DNA of 44,148 nt from Nitrospira sp. CG24A (lineage in GTDB: Bacteria; Nitrospirota; Nitrospiria; Nitrospirales; Nitrospiraceae): assembly GCA_002869925.2 (NCBI GenBank), contig NEWT02000033.1:96495-140642 (forward strand), in the 5' to 3' direction. Below the pieces are notes generated by a model. That model was not told the DNA's origin. It was given only the letters and a program-made list of their open reading frames with translations, and searched no databases. Of this stretch, positions 25,268 through 33,103 are shown one piece after another (positions within the stretch are counted from its first letter, which is position 1; each line of letters begins with the position of its first letter). Made by a program: the position numbers and the translations under genes.

Positions 25268-26494
25268 CTATACAGCTCTAAACTTATCTGGTTTTGCATG
25301 CTGGGATATCGCAGGCTCTTGGATGTGAACACGAGTGGACAACAGCGTATTGTTCACGTTGATGCTCTTTTCTTGACTAAGGATGCCCTCGATCTCCAAC
25401 AATAGCTCGCTTCGACACATCTCTCCTTGAAGGTACAGAACCTGAGTATGGGAAGGCAGCTGATCCCTAAGAATGTCGCGAACCGTCGCGAAATGTTCGG
25501 GGTGTCGAATATAAATCCTAAAGAGGGCATCTCCACACCACTGTCCGCGAGTGACTCCGTGGAGATGCTCGGTCTGTGCGATCAATGCATTCAAGTTGTG
25601 GATGATTTCCAGAGTCTGTTTACCCGGATCGTCGATGTGGGCGCTCACATGACCGACCACGCTCGCCGTGCCGGAAATGAGCAGGTGGGACCCGGAGATG
25701 GATTGCCTCAGGGTGGCCCTTGCAAAAGACGGGCTGCGCGGACCATAGACAGGAGGATACTCGTAGGCACACACCTGCCGAGGATTCTCAATATGCGTTC
25801 CAGACTGTTTAGCTGCCAAGAAATGGATCTTCAGCGGGCCAGACCTCGTCCCAACGGCAGTCCCCGCAGGCAGGGAACGGGGGAAACCTGAAAGGGACTC
25901 GGCCAGGGCCTGGTGCCGTCCAGCGCAAAACCGCTGATATCGTTCCAGTCCGCCGGATTCATTGTTGATACGGGGGAAGTAATTCCACACACGCAACAGA
26001 TGAGGGTAGCCTAGGGCGCGGGCCTGGATGAGCAGATGTCGATAGGCTTTATAGGTCACGCTATCCAACAGCATGCCCGGGACTTCATCCGCTTGAAACG
26101 ATCCAAAGAGCACTTCACCGTTCATGGCGCAGTGGATACCCTCGGTCAGGTGACAGGTGACAGGCAAGGTGCTCGTCCACAACTCGGTCAACGGAGCCCC
26201 GTTTAATTGCGGCAGATCGAGACAGACAACCGGACAGGCGCCTAAACCATTGGACCCCTCGGGACTCCGATCATGACGGACAACACCCAGGACGTTTGAT
26301 GGCAACGCTTCCAAAAGGGGTTCTAATTGAGCCGCCTCAACGTAGGCGATGCGGAATGCATGGATATTCGAGATTGGGTCGCGTTGAACAGACCTCACCT
26401 TCGTCCAGGTCCTCGGATCCACGACCCACCGCTTTGACTTGGCTTGACTCACTTTGTTGATCTCCATGTATACTCGCCGCCGAAACGAAGCCAC
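25268..26494 (-). CDS. chorismatase (FkbO/Hyg5/XanB2 family), hydroxybenzoate-forming candidate
   Basis: Enzymes of this family hydrolyse chorismate to pyruvate plus a hydroxybenzoate or a dihydrodiol. XanB2 of Xanthomonas gives 3- and 4-hydroxybenzoate, the former being the xanthomonadin starter. The 408-residue product shows family segments in order: RVWNYFPRIN then ERYQRFCAGRHQAL near 180-196, GTAVGTRSGPLKIHFLAAK near 212-230, LLISGTASVVGHVSAH near 268-283, and GEMCRSELLLEIEG near 357. It is longer than the usual 330-350 residues, with extra sequence at both ends. The start is a GTG with GGTGA in front; ATG at 26467 is an alternative. The subtype cannot be assigned by eye. Placement beside a pigment cluster strongly suggests starter supply. 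Confidence 0.85.
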   Translation of the reverse strand: MASFRRRVYMEINKVSQAKSKRWVVDPRTWTKVRSVQRDPISNIHAFRIAYVEAAQLEPLLEALPSNVLGVVRHDRSPEGSNGLGACPVVCLDLPQLNGAPLTELWTSTLPVTCHLTEGIHCAMNGEVLFGSFQADEVPGMLLDSVTYKAYRHLLIQARALGYPHLLRVWNYFPRINNESGGLERYQRFCAGRHQALAESLSGFPRSLPAGTAVGTRSGPLKIHFLAAKQSGTHIENPRQVCAYEYPPVYGPRSPSFARATLRQSISGSHLLISGTASVVGHVSAHIDDPGKQTLEIIHNLNALIAQTEHLHGVTRGQWCGDALFRIYIRHPEHFATVRDILRDQLPSHTQVLYLQGEMCRSELLLEIEGILSQEKSINVNNTLLSTRVHIQEPAISQHAKPDKFRAV

Positions 26495-26629
26495 CTGAAT
26501 TCACCGCGCTATTCACGAACCTCGATCACCTAACTTAGCATTGAGTTCACTGTATTCGCCCTGGCAGGCCACCTACGCCGCTTCTCCAGAGGTGTCCGTG
26601 AAACGAGGCCTGCTCACTGCATCCCCGCA

Positions 26630-26983
26630 TTAGGGGAGAAGCGCATCGCCCGCGACATTCGTAGCAACCGGGGTGAAAATGAACCCCAAGACTGGGATGA
26701 GATACCACATTGTGGCCTCATCAGACTGTACGATTCGCACCTTCGTTGCACCGTGTTTTTTGGCTTCATCGGCGAAATTCTGGACTGTCGTGTTCAGTGT
26801 GGCGTCTCCCCAGAGCGGTTTAGTCATAAATAGGTGGATCGCGTAATTTCTCGTGTTGATGTGCGTCAACTTGTCGCCGTCCATTCCTTTTATGCCGCGC
26901 AAATCGGAAGCTGTGCTGGATATTGAACAGCCAGCGGCAGCGCCCATGATCAATATGAACATCGCCATAGCGAAATATCTCAT
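26630..26983 (-). CDS. small hypothetical lipoprotein
   Basis: A 117-residue lipoprotein: a hydrophobic signal followed by the lipobox GAAAGC with Cys19. The mature part has a domain of about 65 residues (NTRNYAIHLFMTKPLWGD then VQNFADEAKKHGATKVRIVQ), and a hydrophobic segment near the end (MWYLIPVLGFIFTPVATNVAGD). This layout occurs in small periplasmic lipoproteins of unknown function. AGGAGGAAACT before the ATG is an excellent ribosome site. A Crp-type promoter lies at 27037-27079. Confidence 0.75.
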   Translation of the reverse strand: MRYFAMAMFILIMGAAAGCSISSTASDLRGIKGMDGDKLTHINTRNYAIHLFMTKPLWGDATLNTTVQNFADEAKKHGATKVRIVQSDEATMWYLIPVLGFIFTPVATNVAGDALLP

Positions 26984-27036
26984 AGTTTCCTCCTGTGGAT
27001 GGACACACGCCCATTCGTGTGTAAATTTAGGTTACA

Positions 27037-27079
27037 TCTATCCCAATAGCCTGACGGCAGTCTGTTCAAGATTGCTCAT
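27037..27079 (-). promoter_or_regulatory. candidate Crp-type promoter (site h) for the lipoprotein gene
   Basis: On the minus strand ATGAGCAATCTTGAACAGAC (27079-27060) is followed after 17 bp by GATAGA (27042-27037). The dyad lies 77 bp before the ATG at 26983. The spacer (TGCCGTCAGGCT...) resembles that of site g (TGCCGCCTGGCT...), which suggests a common origin. Confidence 0.6.
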
Positions 27080-27202
27080 ATTTGAAGAACTCATCCGACT
27101 GCCCTTCGCCCTCACCCGGCCAGAAATCAACGATGCTTCATTCTTTCTAAACTTAGCCATCAGCCCTTCCGGACGTCTTGTCCAGCCTCTATCCAATCTT
27201 GC

Positions 27203-28133
27203 CTACAGCGATTTGAGATATTCGACAAGCTCGCCCGCTTGCTTGTTGGTCAGCCCCAAGGAAAAGTGTTTGTTGTAATGGTTGACCACATCCTTGAGCG
27301 TCTCAAAGCGCCCATCATGGTAGAAGCCACCTTTCTGATGTGCAAAGAGCCCGTTGAGCGGCGTTGTCCGGTAATGCTTGTCCGGTGAACGATTGGCTTG
27401 AAAATCGTCGATTCCAATCTCGGCAGGCGTATGCATGTTCCAACCAGGATCCGTGAACAGCGGGGGGACATGACACGACGAGCACTTCCCTGGACCATCG
27501 AACACGAGCTGGCCGCGCGTCGCCGCCGCGCCGTCAAAACTTTCCTTGGGGGGAAACCGGCGTCGGGATCGCCAGTTGATAGAACTGGAGCGCGGCGAGT
27601 TTCGAGGTGATCAGGTCTTCGGAACCGCGCACCTCGCCGAATCCCGCCTTCGCCGCCACCGGGTACTTGGCCGCGTCCTTGAGTCGAGGATCGTAAAAGG
27701 TGCCTTTCCCATGCATGACCAGGTTGGTCACGAAGGCGTTCCAGTAGGTGACAGAGCCCCAGCCGGTGAACGGATGAAGGTTCGCCCCCGCAAGACCGAA
27801 TGCCGGCGGGATCAATGTCGCGCCCGAGCCGCCATCCGGCCGAATCGCTTTGCCATCCATAAATACTAGGGCATCGAACTTTCCCGCTTCCCATCCAGCG
27901 AGCACTTGTTTGAGCGCTTTCTCATCGACGCCGAGCAGTCCAGTCACGGGTGAGAGGTCCGGGGCCAGCGAGATGATAGTGCCCACGTTCAGATCCCGAT
28001 TCAGCCAACCGTCGAGACGTGCGCCGATTCCGGGCGAGAAGGAGTTTTCCACGGTCGAGTGACAAAGGGCGCAGGTGATCCCGACCGACTTCAAACTCCC
28101 ATCTTTGTTGGAGGTCCCCTTAAGCCCAACCAC
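27203..28133 (-). pseudogene. di-haem cytochrome c peroxidase (CcpA/MauG family), truncated and frameshifted
   Basis: Two pieces of one di-haem peroxidase in different frames. The N-terminal piece begins abruptly at VVGLKGTSNKDGSLKSVG and holds the first haem site CALCH; the signal peptide and the first part of a normal protein are missing, and an in-frame TGA lies just upstream. At about 27538 a TTTT run produces a stop (GGKF then TGA); with one T less the reading continues into the C-terminal piece, which contains the second haem site CSSCH, PGWNMHTPAEIGIDDF, FYHDGRF and ends in EYLKSL. The loss of the start shows a real rearrangement; the single-base shift alone could be a sequencing error. 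Such proteins reduce peroxide in the periplasm. Confidence 0.85.
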
Positions 28134-28238
28134 ATCTCAATCCCGCCGTTCAAGACCAACGTTACGGAGTTACGCAGCATCAGCGACTAGGCGAAAAGGT
28201 GTGACATTTGGAGGCGCAGCCAGAGAGAGGGTTACATA

Positions 28239-28505
28239 TTAGAAGTCCACTCCAATCATGAGAGACCATAAGTCGATGCCTGTCGCAGGACGCTGGCTCC
28301 CAGCACTCGGCATCCGCCACAAGTCGAGCGATACCTCATATCGTTCATGCTTCATATAGGCTCGGGTGTCTTGTTTAAACGCAATACTAAGCGGACGGAT
28401 CGGTGTGTCTCTGAACGCATATGGACGCTCCAGGCCTGTGCTGATCAATGACTCGCACGGTGCCAATAAATTTATGGCAAGTATAAAAGAAAGTAGACAG
28501 GTCAT
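28239..28505 (-). CDS. small exported hypothetical protein
   Basis: An 88-residue ORF with a possible signal peptide (MTCLLSFILAINLLAPCES). The mature part ends in GIDLWSLMIGVDF, a pattern typical of the last strand of an outer-membrane barrel with C-terminal Phe. GAGGCG lies about 10 bp before the ATG. The size is too small for a full barrel, so it may be the remnant of a larger outer-membrane protein gene. Confidence 0.4.
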   Translation of the reverse strand: MTCLLSFILAINLLAPCESLISTGLERPYAFRDTPIRPLSIAFKQDTRAYMKHERYEVSLDLWRMPSAGSQRPATGIDLWSLMIGVDF

Positions 28506-28622
28506 GGCGATTCGCCTCAGGAGGTGTCGCTGTGGGAGTGTCGAAAGTGAACCGCATGGACATCAGTTCATGTCGATTGCCGACGTGCAGGCCATACATC
28601 GAAGCCTGGCAGTCGGACTCAC

Positions 28623-29393
28623 TTATCGAGAGTCGGAGGTGTCCGTCGGCAACGACGCGAAGGCAGGAGCGGTCTTTTCAAACCATTTCACGGTGAGCGC
28701 CCTCTGCTTCATCCTCTCCACTAGTCCCAGGTAGGAGTTATCGCGGATAATTTGGCTAAACTGTGTCCGGTAGTTCCTTATGATGCTGGCGCCGTCAATA
28801 ACCACGTCATACACAAGCCAATCGTCGGACTGGTTCTCTAACCGGAAATCTAACGAGGTATCAATCTTCGGGCCAATCAAGTTGATTCTGACCTGGGCGA
28901 AGCGGCCCTCACGTTCTTCATTGAGATAGACAATCTGATCGTCGTAATATTGGTCAATCTTGTTGGCCACCGTGTCTCGTATCAACTCAACAAAAAGACT
29001 CACAAATTCCTGTCGTTCTGTGTCGTTGAGTCCCGCCCAAGGAGCCCCCAGTGAGCGTTGGGCCATTTGCCTCAAGTTGACGTGTTCTCTGATGACGTGC
29101 TCAATTTGTTGACGGCGTTCCTCACACCGTCCCGGCTGCCTCAATGTCTCATTCCCGAGGATAAAGAGTACCTCGGCGATCGTATTTTTTACGGATTCAG
29201 TGGGAGAGTGTGCGGTTGGCCTCACTCGTGTGGTGCTATCCGCGATCGCAATGATCCCCGACTGTTTCTTCAGCAAATATTGGTTCGAGGCATCCCCTGT
29301 CCTGGTCCATCTGGAGGATTCCAGCCAACTGCATCCAGTCACTGCGACTACCATCCCAAGAACAAGGATCCACGACACGAGACGTGGTTTCAT
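28623..29393 (-). CDS. MlaC/Ttg2D-like periplasmic lipid-transport lipoprotein
   Basis: A 256-residue protein of the MlaC (toluene-tolerance Ttg2) family, which carries phospholipids between the membranes. The ATG at 29393 gives a compact lipoprotein signal (MKPRLVSWILVLGMVVAVTGC, Cys21); an upstream ATG/TTG extension to 29477 is less likely. Family features: VKNTIAEVLFIL near 68, EHVNLRQMAQRSLGAPWAGL near 105, ERQEFVSLFVELIRDTVANKI, and YDVVIDGASIIRNYRTQFSQII near 205, which is the classical MlaC signature. No other mla genes are nearby. A Crp-type promoter lies at 29489-29531. Confidence 0.82.
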   Translation of the reverse strand: MKPRLVSWILVLGMVVAVTGCSWLESSRWTRTGDASNQYLLKKQSGIIAIADSTTRVRPTAHSPTESVKNTIAEVLFILGNETLRQPGRCEERRQQIEHVIREHVNLRQMAQRSLGAPWAGLNDTERQEFVSLFVELIRDTVANKIDQYYDDQIVYLNEEREGRFAQVRINLIGPKIDTSLDFRLENQSDDWLVYDVVIDGASIIRNYRTQFSQIIRDNSYLGLVERMKQRALTVKWFEKTAPAFASLPTDTSDSR

Positions 29394-29488
29394 GGCTACT
29401 CTGTGGTATGTGGCGATTGGCATCTTCGTGATATCGGCACTGTCAATACCGGGAGAGATCCGCGCGGCATAGTGCATTGATGTGTCAC

Positions 29489-29531
29489 GTTATGCCTCTG
29501 AGGGAATAGGAGTCTGGTCAAAACAGCTCAG
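29489..29531 (-). promoter_or_regulatory. candidate Crp-type promoter (site b) for the MlaC-like gene
   Basis: On the minus strand CTGAGCTGTTTTGACCAGAC (29531-29512) is followed after 17 bp by CATAAC (29494-29489). The dyad lies about 119 bp before the ATG at 29393. About 70 bp upstream is a weak crp 3' remnant. Confidence 0.55.
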
Positions 29532-29599
29532 GTTGAAAAATTATTAGTTGATGAATCGTGCAAGTGAAATCTATTACACAGATTACTGTTTCATCAAAA

Positions 29600-29655
29600 C
29601 TACAGTACGATATTCTGGAACAGACTGACCATCTCGTCGGGATGTCTATGCCGGA
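29600..29655 (-). pseudogene. weak remnant of a crp 3' end
   Basis: On the minus strand the sequence reads EMVSLFQNIVL followed by a stop, similar to the last residues EVHSSLLNIVL of the intact Crp protein encoded at 31546-32280. AATATCGTACTG is shared at DNA level with the remnant at 33535. It stands at the same distance (about 70-75 bp) in front of site b as the other crp ends from their dyads. Confidence 0.4.
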
Positions 29656-29884
29656 CGTATCTACGACAGGACCATCAGCGGTACCGTTCATGATGGGGCG
29701 AAAGAGGTGCGTCCAGCTGCGAGACCGCCTAGCTGAAAAACTGAGGCGGTATGCGCTGGGCGCTAGAGAAGGTTTTCCACGAAGAGCAGGAAGAGAATGA
29801 TGCAGATGGTGGCGAATCGATTTCCGCAGTAGAAGGAGAATGTCGGACAGACTCTTCGAATCGAACTCTCGCGCGTTAGGCGGT
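29656..29884. other. short gap behind the DUF3943 gene with no clear gene
   Basis: No convincing gene is seen. A minus-strand stretch near 29775-29850 can be read as a hydrophobic piece (FATICIILFLLFVENLL then stop), perhaps the remnant of a small membrane protein. No clear terminator was found for the DUF3943 gene. Confidence 0.3.
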
Positions 29885-31378
29885 CTAGCGCCATTCCACA
29901 GCGCCGAATCCACTCCCCCCGAGCAAGACATACATCAGGCTCACGCTGCTGATCGTCTGATCCCTAAAGGCGACTTCTGGATAATGCGCATCGCGATGGG
30001 ACACGGCATACCGGATGGCGATACCATGACGGTCGAAGATGCGCAGGGTGAAGGATCCATCCGCTCGCAAAATATTTTCCCTTCCTTGAGGATCCGCAGA
30101 GAGCAGCCCGGTGACATAATACTCGCGTCCCGTGACATCGAGCATCGCCCTGTCGCCAAGAATGAGACGGAGCGAGAGAAGAGCTTGTGGAGTGGCGCCA
30201 TAATGATAATCCCGTTCATCCGTACGTTGGACGCTGCCAGCTGCGCCATAACCTAAGCCACCAAGGGAAGTCCCCTGAAGCGCCACGTCTTGGGAGAGCC
30301 AGGTCTGCCAGGTGGTCCCGAGAGAGAGCGCGGTCGTTGAGACGCGAAATATTTGCGGGGCGATATAGTCGTAACTTCCGTAGAGACCCCAGATACCGCG
30401 CGTGGAATCGCCGGACGTATAGCTGGTGCCGATCAGAAGCCCACGCGCCTCAATACTCTGAATCGTGTTGGCTGTGGTACTGGTAAGATGGACGTCAAAG
30501 TAGTCGAACGGCCGTGTGTAGGTATAGCCTGGCTTTCCAGGAAGACCGTAGGTAAACGTAATGGCTCCGGTGGCTCCCTGCTCTTTAATGGAGGATGAGA
30601 CGTTCTGGCTACTGGAGGTCAGCGTTCCGCCGACTTGAAGTCGCAGGAAAGTCGCTGGATTATGACTCGGATAGACTTCGTCGAATCGGTTGCCGAACGC
30701 CAGGCGATTAAAGCCTGTGGGGGGAGAGATGACCGCGGCTGCCAGTTCTCGCCAGAATCCAGGTTTGCCGTTGTCGCCGCTCTCCAGCAGCAGGTTGGCC
30801 ATGCGGAAGAGCGGCTCGCCCAGGAATGTTCCGCCAAAGGTGGTGGTAATCTGGTCGTTGATGGAAGGTAGCGTCTTCTCGCCGGCGACTTCCCAGAGAA
30901 AACTGCCAGCGCCCGCATAGAGCCATGATTCCCAAAAATTGAGGCCGGCCGATCGAGCCAAGCCAAAATAGACTGTGCCACCGTAGGGGTGCAAGAACTG
31001 ATTGACGGAGAACTGGTCCTTGTCAAGCACCCACTTCGAGTCCGTCAAATGTGTGCGAATGGTGTTGCCGGTCGTACGGTATTCATCTTGTGGCTCGGTG
31101 TAATGCCGATCATACAGGTTGAGCAGAAAGCCATACGCGAGGATCTCAGTCGCCGGAATGAGATAGCTCCTGCCGGGCCTCACTTCCCAGGACAGAGACT
31201 GTTTTGCCCCCTCGGGATCCGGCGGGCCGATGGGGACGGCCTGAGGCGATGCTGGCGGCGTGGGCCCGACGATGGAAGTGGGATCCTGCGCGAGGCCCGT
31301 ACCAGGCGTCACAAAGGCAAAGATGAGGGCGCCGATGAGGAACAGCTTCACGCGCACATTCAAAATTGAGATGGACAT
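29885..31378 (-). CDS. DUF3943 outer-membrane protein
   Basis: A 497-residue exported protein. A signal peptide is seen at the start (VKLFLIGALIFAFVTPGTGLAQD). DUF3943 features follow near 100-200: FLHPYGGTVYFGLARSAGLN, FWESWLYAGAGSFLWEVAGE, DQITTTFGGTFLGEPLFRMA. The C-terminal 250 residues alternate polar and hydrophobic positions as in a barrel (for example ISSVSLMYVLLGG). The family is probably an outer-membrane barrel of unknown role. The gene lies directly behind crp (167 bp) but has its own Crp-type dyad at 31469-31488. Confidence 0.82.
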   Translation of the reverse strand: MSISILNVRVKLFLIGALIFAFVTPGTGLAQDPTSIVGPTPPASPQAVPIGPPDPEGAKQSLSWEVRPGRSYLIPATEILAYGFLLNLYDRHYTEPQDEYRTTGNTIRTHLTDSKWVLDKDQFSVNQFLHPYGGTVYFGLARSAGLNFWESWLYAGAGSFLWEVAGEKTLPSINDQITTTFGGTFLGEPLFRMANLLLESGDNGKPGFWRELAAAVISPPTGFNRLAFGNRFDEVYPSHNPATFLRLQVGGTLTSSSQNVSSSIKEQGATGAITFTYGLPGKPGYTYTRPFDYFDVHLTSTTANTIQSIEARGLLIGTSYTSGDSTRGIWGLYGSYDYIAPQIFRVSTTALSLGTTWQTWLSQDVALQGTSLGGLGYGAAGSVQRTDERDYHYGATPQALLSLRLILGDRAMLDVTGREYYVTGLLSADPQGRENILRADGSFTLRIFDRHGIAIRYAVSHRDAHYPEVAFRDQTISSVSLMYVLLGGSGFGAVEWR

Positions 31379-31468
31379 GTGGCACTCTTTTCACCAGATA
31401 ACGCGATCAAACTGTTAGGACTAGATAGCTCGCCAGGAGCTAGAGGTTAGGCCTTGGGATGAAGGATA

Positions 31469-31488
31469 TGCTGATCACCATAGCTCAC
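31469..31488 (-). promoter_or_regulatory. candidate Crp-type site (site j) for the DUF3943 gene
   Basis: On the minus strand GTGAGCTATGGTGATCAGCA keeps the invariant TGAGC, T9, G13 and CAG positions. A weak -10-like CCTAAC stands about 17 bp further on. It lies about 69 bp behind the crp 3' end and 91 bp before the ATG at 31378. Confidence 0.42.
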
Positions 31489-31545
31489 GTGTGATCAATT
31501 GCCATGGAAGGCCGAGTGACTCGGCACCGTCGGATATCAGCGATG

Positions 31546-32280
31546 CTAGTCGTGCAAGACGATATTGAGGAGAGAACTGTGCACTTCCATTCTGCCCTTG
31601 TAGTGAATGAAGCCCAACTTCCTGAACTTATTCAGAAAGAAACTCACGCGAGAGCGCGTGGTGCCGACCATGTTGGCGAGCGTGTCTTGGCTGATCTTCG
31701 GTATGACCGGCTCGGGCTTGCCTTCTTTCCCATAGTGGGCCAGCAACAGAAGGATCCTCGCCAGCCGCTTTTCTGAGGAATTGAAGAGATGATCAACTAA
31801 GTCCGCTTGGATACGCGCATTGCGAGACAGCAAATAGGCCATGAACAGTTCGGAGAAGCTGGACTCCTCGTGGAGCACACGGACCATGGCCGCCTTCTCA
31901 ATGCGCACGATTGTGGATGCGTCCAATGCGGTGGCCGTGGCCATACATGCCCGTTGCCCGACGAGACAGCCTTCACCAAAGAAACTGCCATCCTGCAGAA
32001 CTCCGACGACGGCTTCTTTGCCCTGGTGCGAGAGCACGGTGAGCTTCACCCGGCCTGCCTGGATATAGAACACGGCATCAGCCGAATCCCCTTGCGAAAA
32101 AATCAGCTGTTGTTTGCAGGTCTGCAGCGTCGTCTTGCCCCGACCAACTTTGGCAAGAAAGGTCTTGGGATTAAACGATATGCCTGCTGATCCGGCCCCG
32201 GGACTTCTCACTTTCTTGTCAGGAAGGAGCCCGACAACAGTGTCTGCTTTTGTTAGCGAAGTCGGTTGAATTCTTTTCAT
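31546..32280 (-). CDS. Crp/Fnr-family transcription regulator
   Basis: A 244-residue DNA-binding regulator and the likely reader of the eleven dyads. Residues of about 45-160 form the cyclic-nucleotide-type beta-roll (QLIFSQGDSADAVFYIQAGRVK; GVLQDGSFFGEGCLV). A long dimer helix follows, and the winged helix near 190-235 contains ISQDTLANMVGTTRSRVSFF, the recognition helix with TTRSRVS as in other Crp/Fnr proteins. No cluster of four Cys is seen, so an FNR-type iron-sulphur centre is unlikely; the ligand is unknown. The ATG at 32280 has GGAG five bases upstream. Site c lies upstream, suggesting autoregulation. Pieces of its 3' end occur at 29600, 33535 and 39209. Confidence 0.9.
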   Translation of the reverse strand: MKRIQPTSLTKADTVVGLLPDKKVRSPGAGSAGISFNPKTFLAKVGRGKTTLQTCKQQLIFSQGDSADAVFYIQAGRVKLTVLSHQGKEAVVGVLQDGSFFGEGCLVGQRACMATATALDASTIVRIEKAAMVRVLHEESSFSELFMAYLLSRNARIQADLVDHLFNSSEKRLARILLLLAHYGKEGKPEPVIPKISQDTLANMVGTTRSRVSFFLNKFRKLGFIHYKGRMEVHSSLLNIVLHD

Positions 32281-32425
32281 ACGCACTCCAAGTTCTCTAC
32301 GCAGTCTTTATTTCCATGGTCAGCAACGCTGTTCTGTCGGCTGCCAGTTGGTCCAGGATGGTTGAGAACTGGTCATAAGGTCCCGACAACCGCTCACAGC
32401 CTCTAGATGTTGATCCATAATCAGG

Positions 32426-32466
32426 ATAATGGTTCCATCATGTGCAGTCTGGTCACAATTGCTCAG
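32426..32466 (-). promoter_or_regulatory. candidate Crp-type promoter (site c) for crp itself
   Basis: On the minus strand CTGAGCAATTGTGACCAGAC (32466-32447) is followed by CATTAT after 15 bp (32431-32426). It lies 167 bp before the ATG of the regulator and suggests autoregulation. Confidence 0.55.
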
Positions 32467-32530
32467 TTCGGAAGAGAAGAAGCTGGCCGCGGAAGCTGAC
32501 TCTGCCCGAAGGTCCGTGAAATGAAGCTCC

Positions 32531-32546
32531 CCGTAGCAAGCTACGG
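32531..32546. repeat. small REP-like hairpin
   Basis: CCGTAGC-AA-GCTACGG is a perfect 7-bp stem with a 2-base loop. The flanks (GAAGCTCC before, GAGTATTCGG after) resemble short palindromic repeats I recall from environmental genomes. It lies between crp and the next minus-strand gene, in an otherwise empty 396-bp stretch (32287-32682) that also holds site c and the terminator-like hairpin. Confidence 0.35.
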
Positions 32547-32627
32547 AGTATTCGGCGAATGGGAATAAAGTAATCCTGCTGCCGTTCCAACCGGTGTACT
32601 CTTCACAAAAGACCCGCCACTACAAAT

Positions 32628-32657
32628 ACCCGGTGGAGAGGCGTCTCTCCACCGGGT
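32628..32657 (-). terminator. strong hairpin behind the CsbD/LEA-like gene
   Basis: ACCCGGTGGAGAG-GCGT-CTCTCCACCGGGT forms a perfect 13-bp stem with a 4-base loop, 25 bp behind the stop of the gene ending at 32683. There is no long T-run on the minus strand (ATTTG follows), so it is a terminator or mRNA-stabilising hairpin. Confidence 0.6.
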
Positions 32658-32682
32658 GTTCGCAGATCAGACTCTCAGTTGA

Positions 32683-32958
32683 TTACTCAGTCTTAGCTTT
32701 GAGTTCTTTGGCTTCGCCTTTGATTCGCTCTCCGGCTGCTTTTGTTTTTCCCTTTGCCCGTTCCATTGCACCTGTCATTTTATTTCCTTTGGCCTCTTCT
32801 ATCTGGGCTTTCGCTTCCCCCTTGGCCTTCTGAGTATTCGCGTTGACTTTTCCCTTCATGTCCTCAACAGCGGCTTTCATCTCATCGGCTTGAGCGGCAT
32901 GTTGAATCCCAACGAAGACAAACAATAATGCCATGGCCACAATCGTAAATTTTTGCAC
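32683..32958 (-). CDS. exported CsbD/LEA-like stress protein
   Basis: A 91-residue protein with a signal peptide (ending near QHAAQAD) and a Lys/Ala/Glu-rich helical mature part with repeated short blocks such as MKGKVNANTQKAKGEAKA and ERAKGKTKAAGERIKGEAKE. This looks like CsbD or late-embryogenesis-abundant proteins, which stay unfolded and protect against drying or osmotic stress. A GTG at 32958 with GGGAGG five bases upstream is the clear start; an upstream extension is not needed. It has its own dyad promoter (site d) and a strong 3' hairpin. Confidence 0.75.
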   Translation of the reverse strand: MQKFTIVAMALLFVFVGIQHAAQADEMKAAVEDMKGKVNANTQKAKGEAKAQIEEAKGNKMTGAMERAKGKTKAAGERIKGEAKELKAKTE

Positions 32959-33033
32959 GTGAACCTCCCTGGTATGAGTGTGAAACATTGTGATCTTGCG
33001 TGATGCGCTGTACCACCAACAGTTGATCCTCAC

Positions 33034-33077
33034 ACTATGCCTGACGATCCGGACAGAGGCTGGTCAATATTGCTCAG
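33034..33077 (-). promoter_or_regulatory. candidate Crp-type promoter (site d) for the CsbD/LEA-like gene
   Basis: On the minus strand CTGAGCAATATTGACCAGCC (33077-33058) is followed after 18 bp by CATAGT (33039-33034). It lies 100 bp before the GTG at 32958. Confidence 0.6.
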
Positions 33078-33103
33078 TACAGGGTGAATATGTCTCTGCA
33101 GTT

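Noticed and set aside
31546-32280. FNR-type oxygen sensor
   Set aside because: No N-terminal Cys cluster for an iron-sulphur centre is present.
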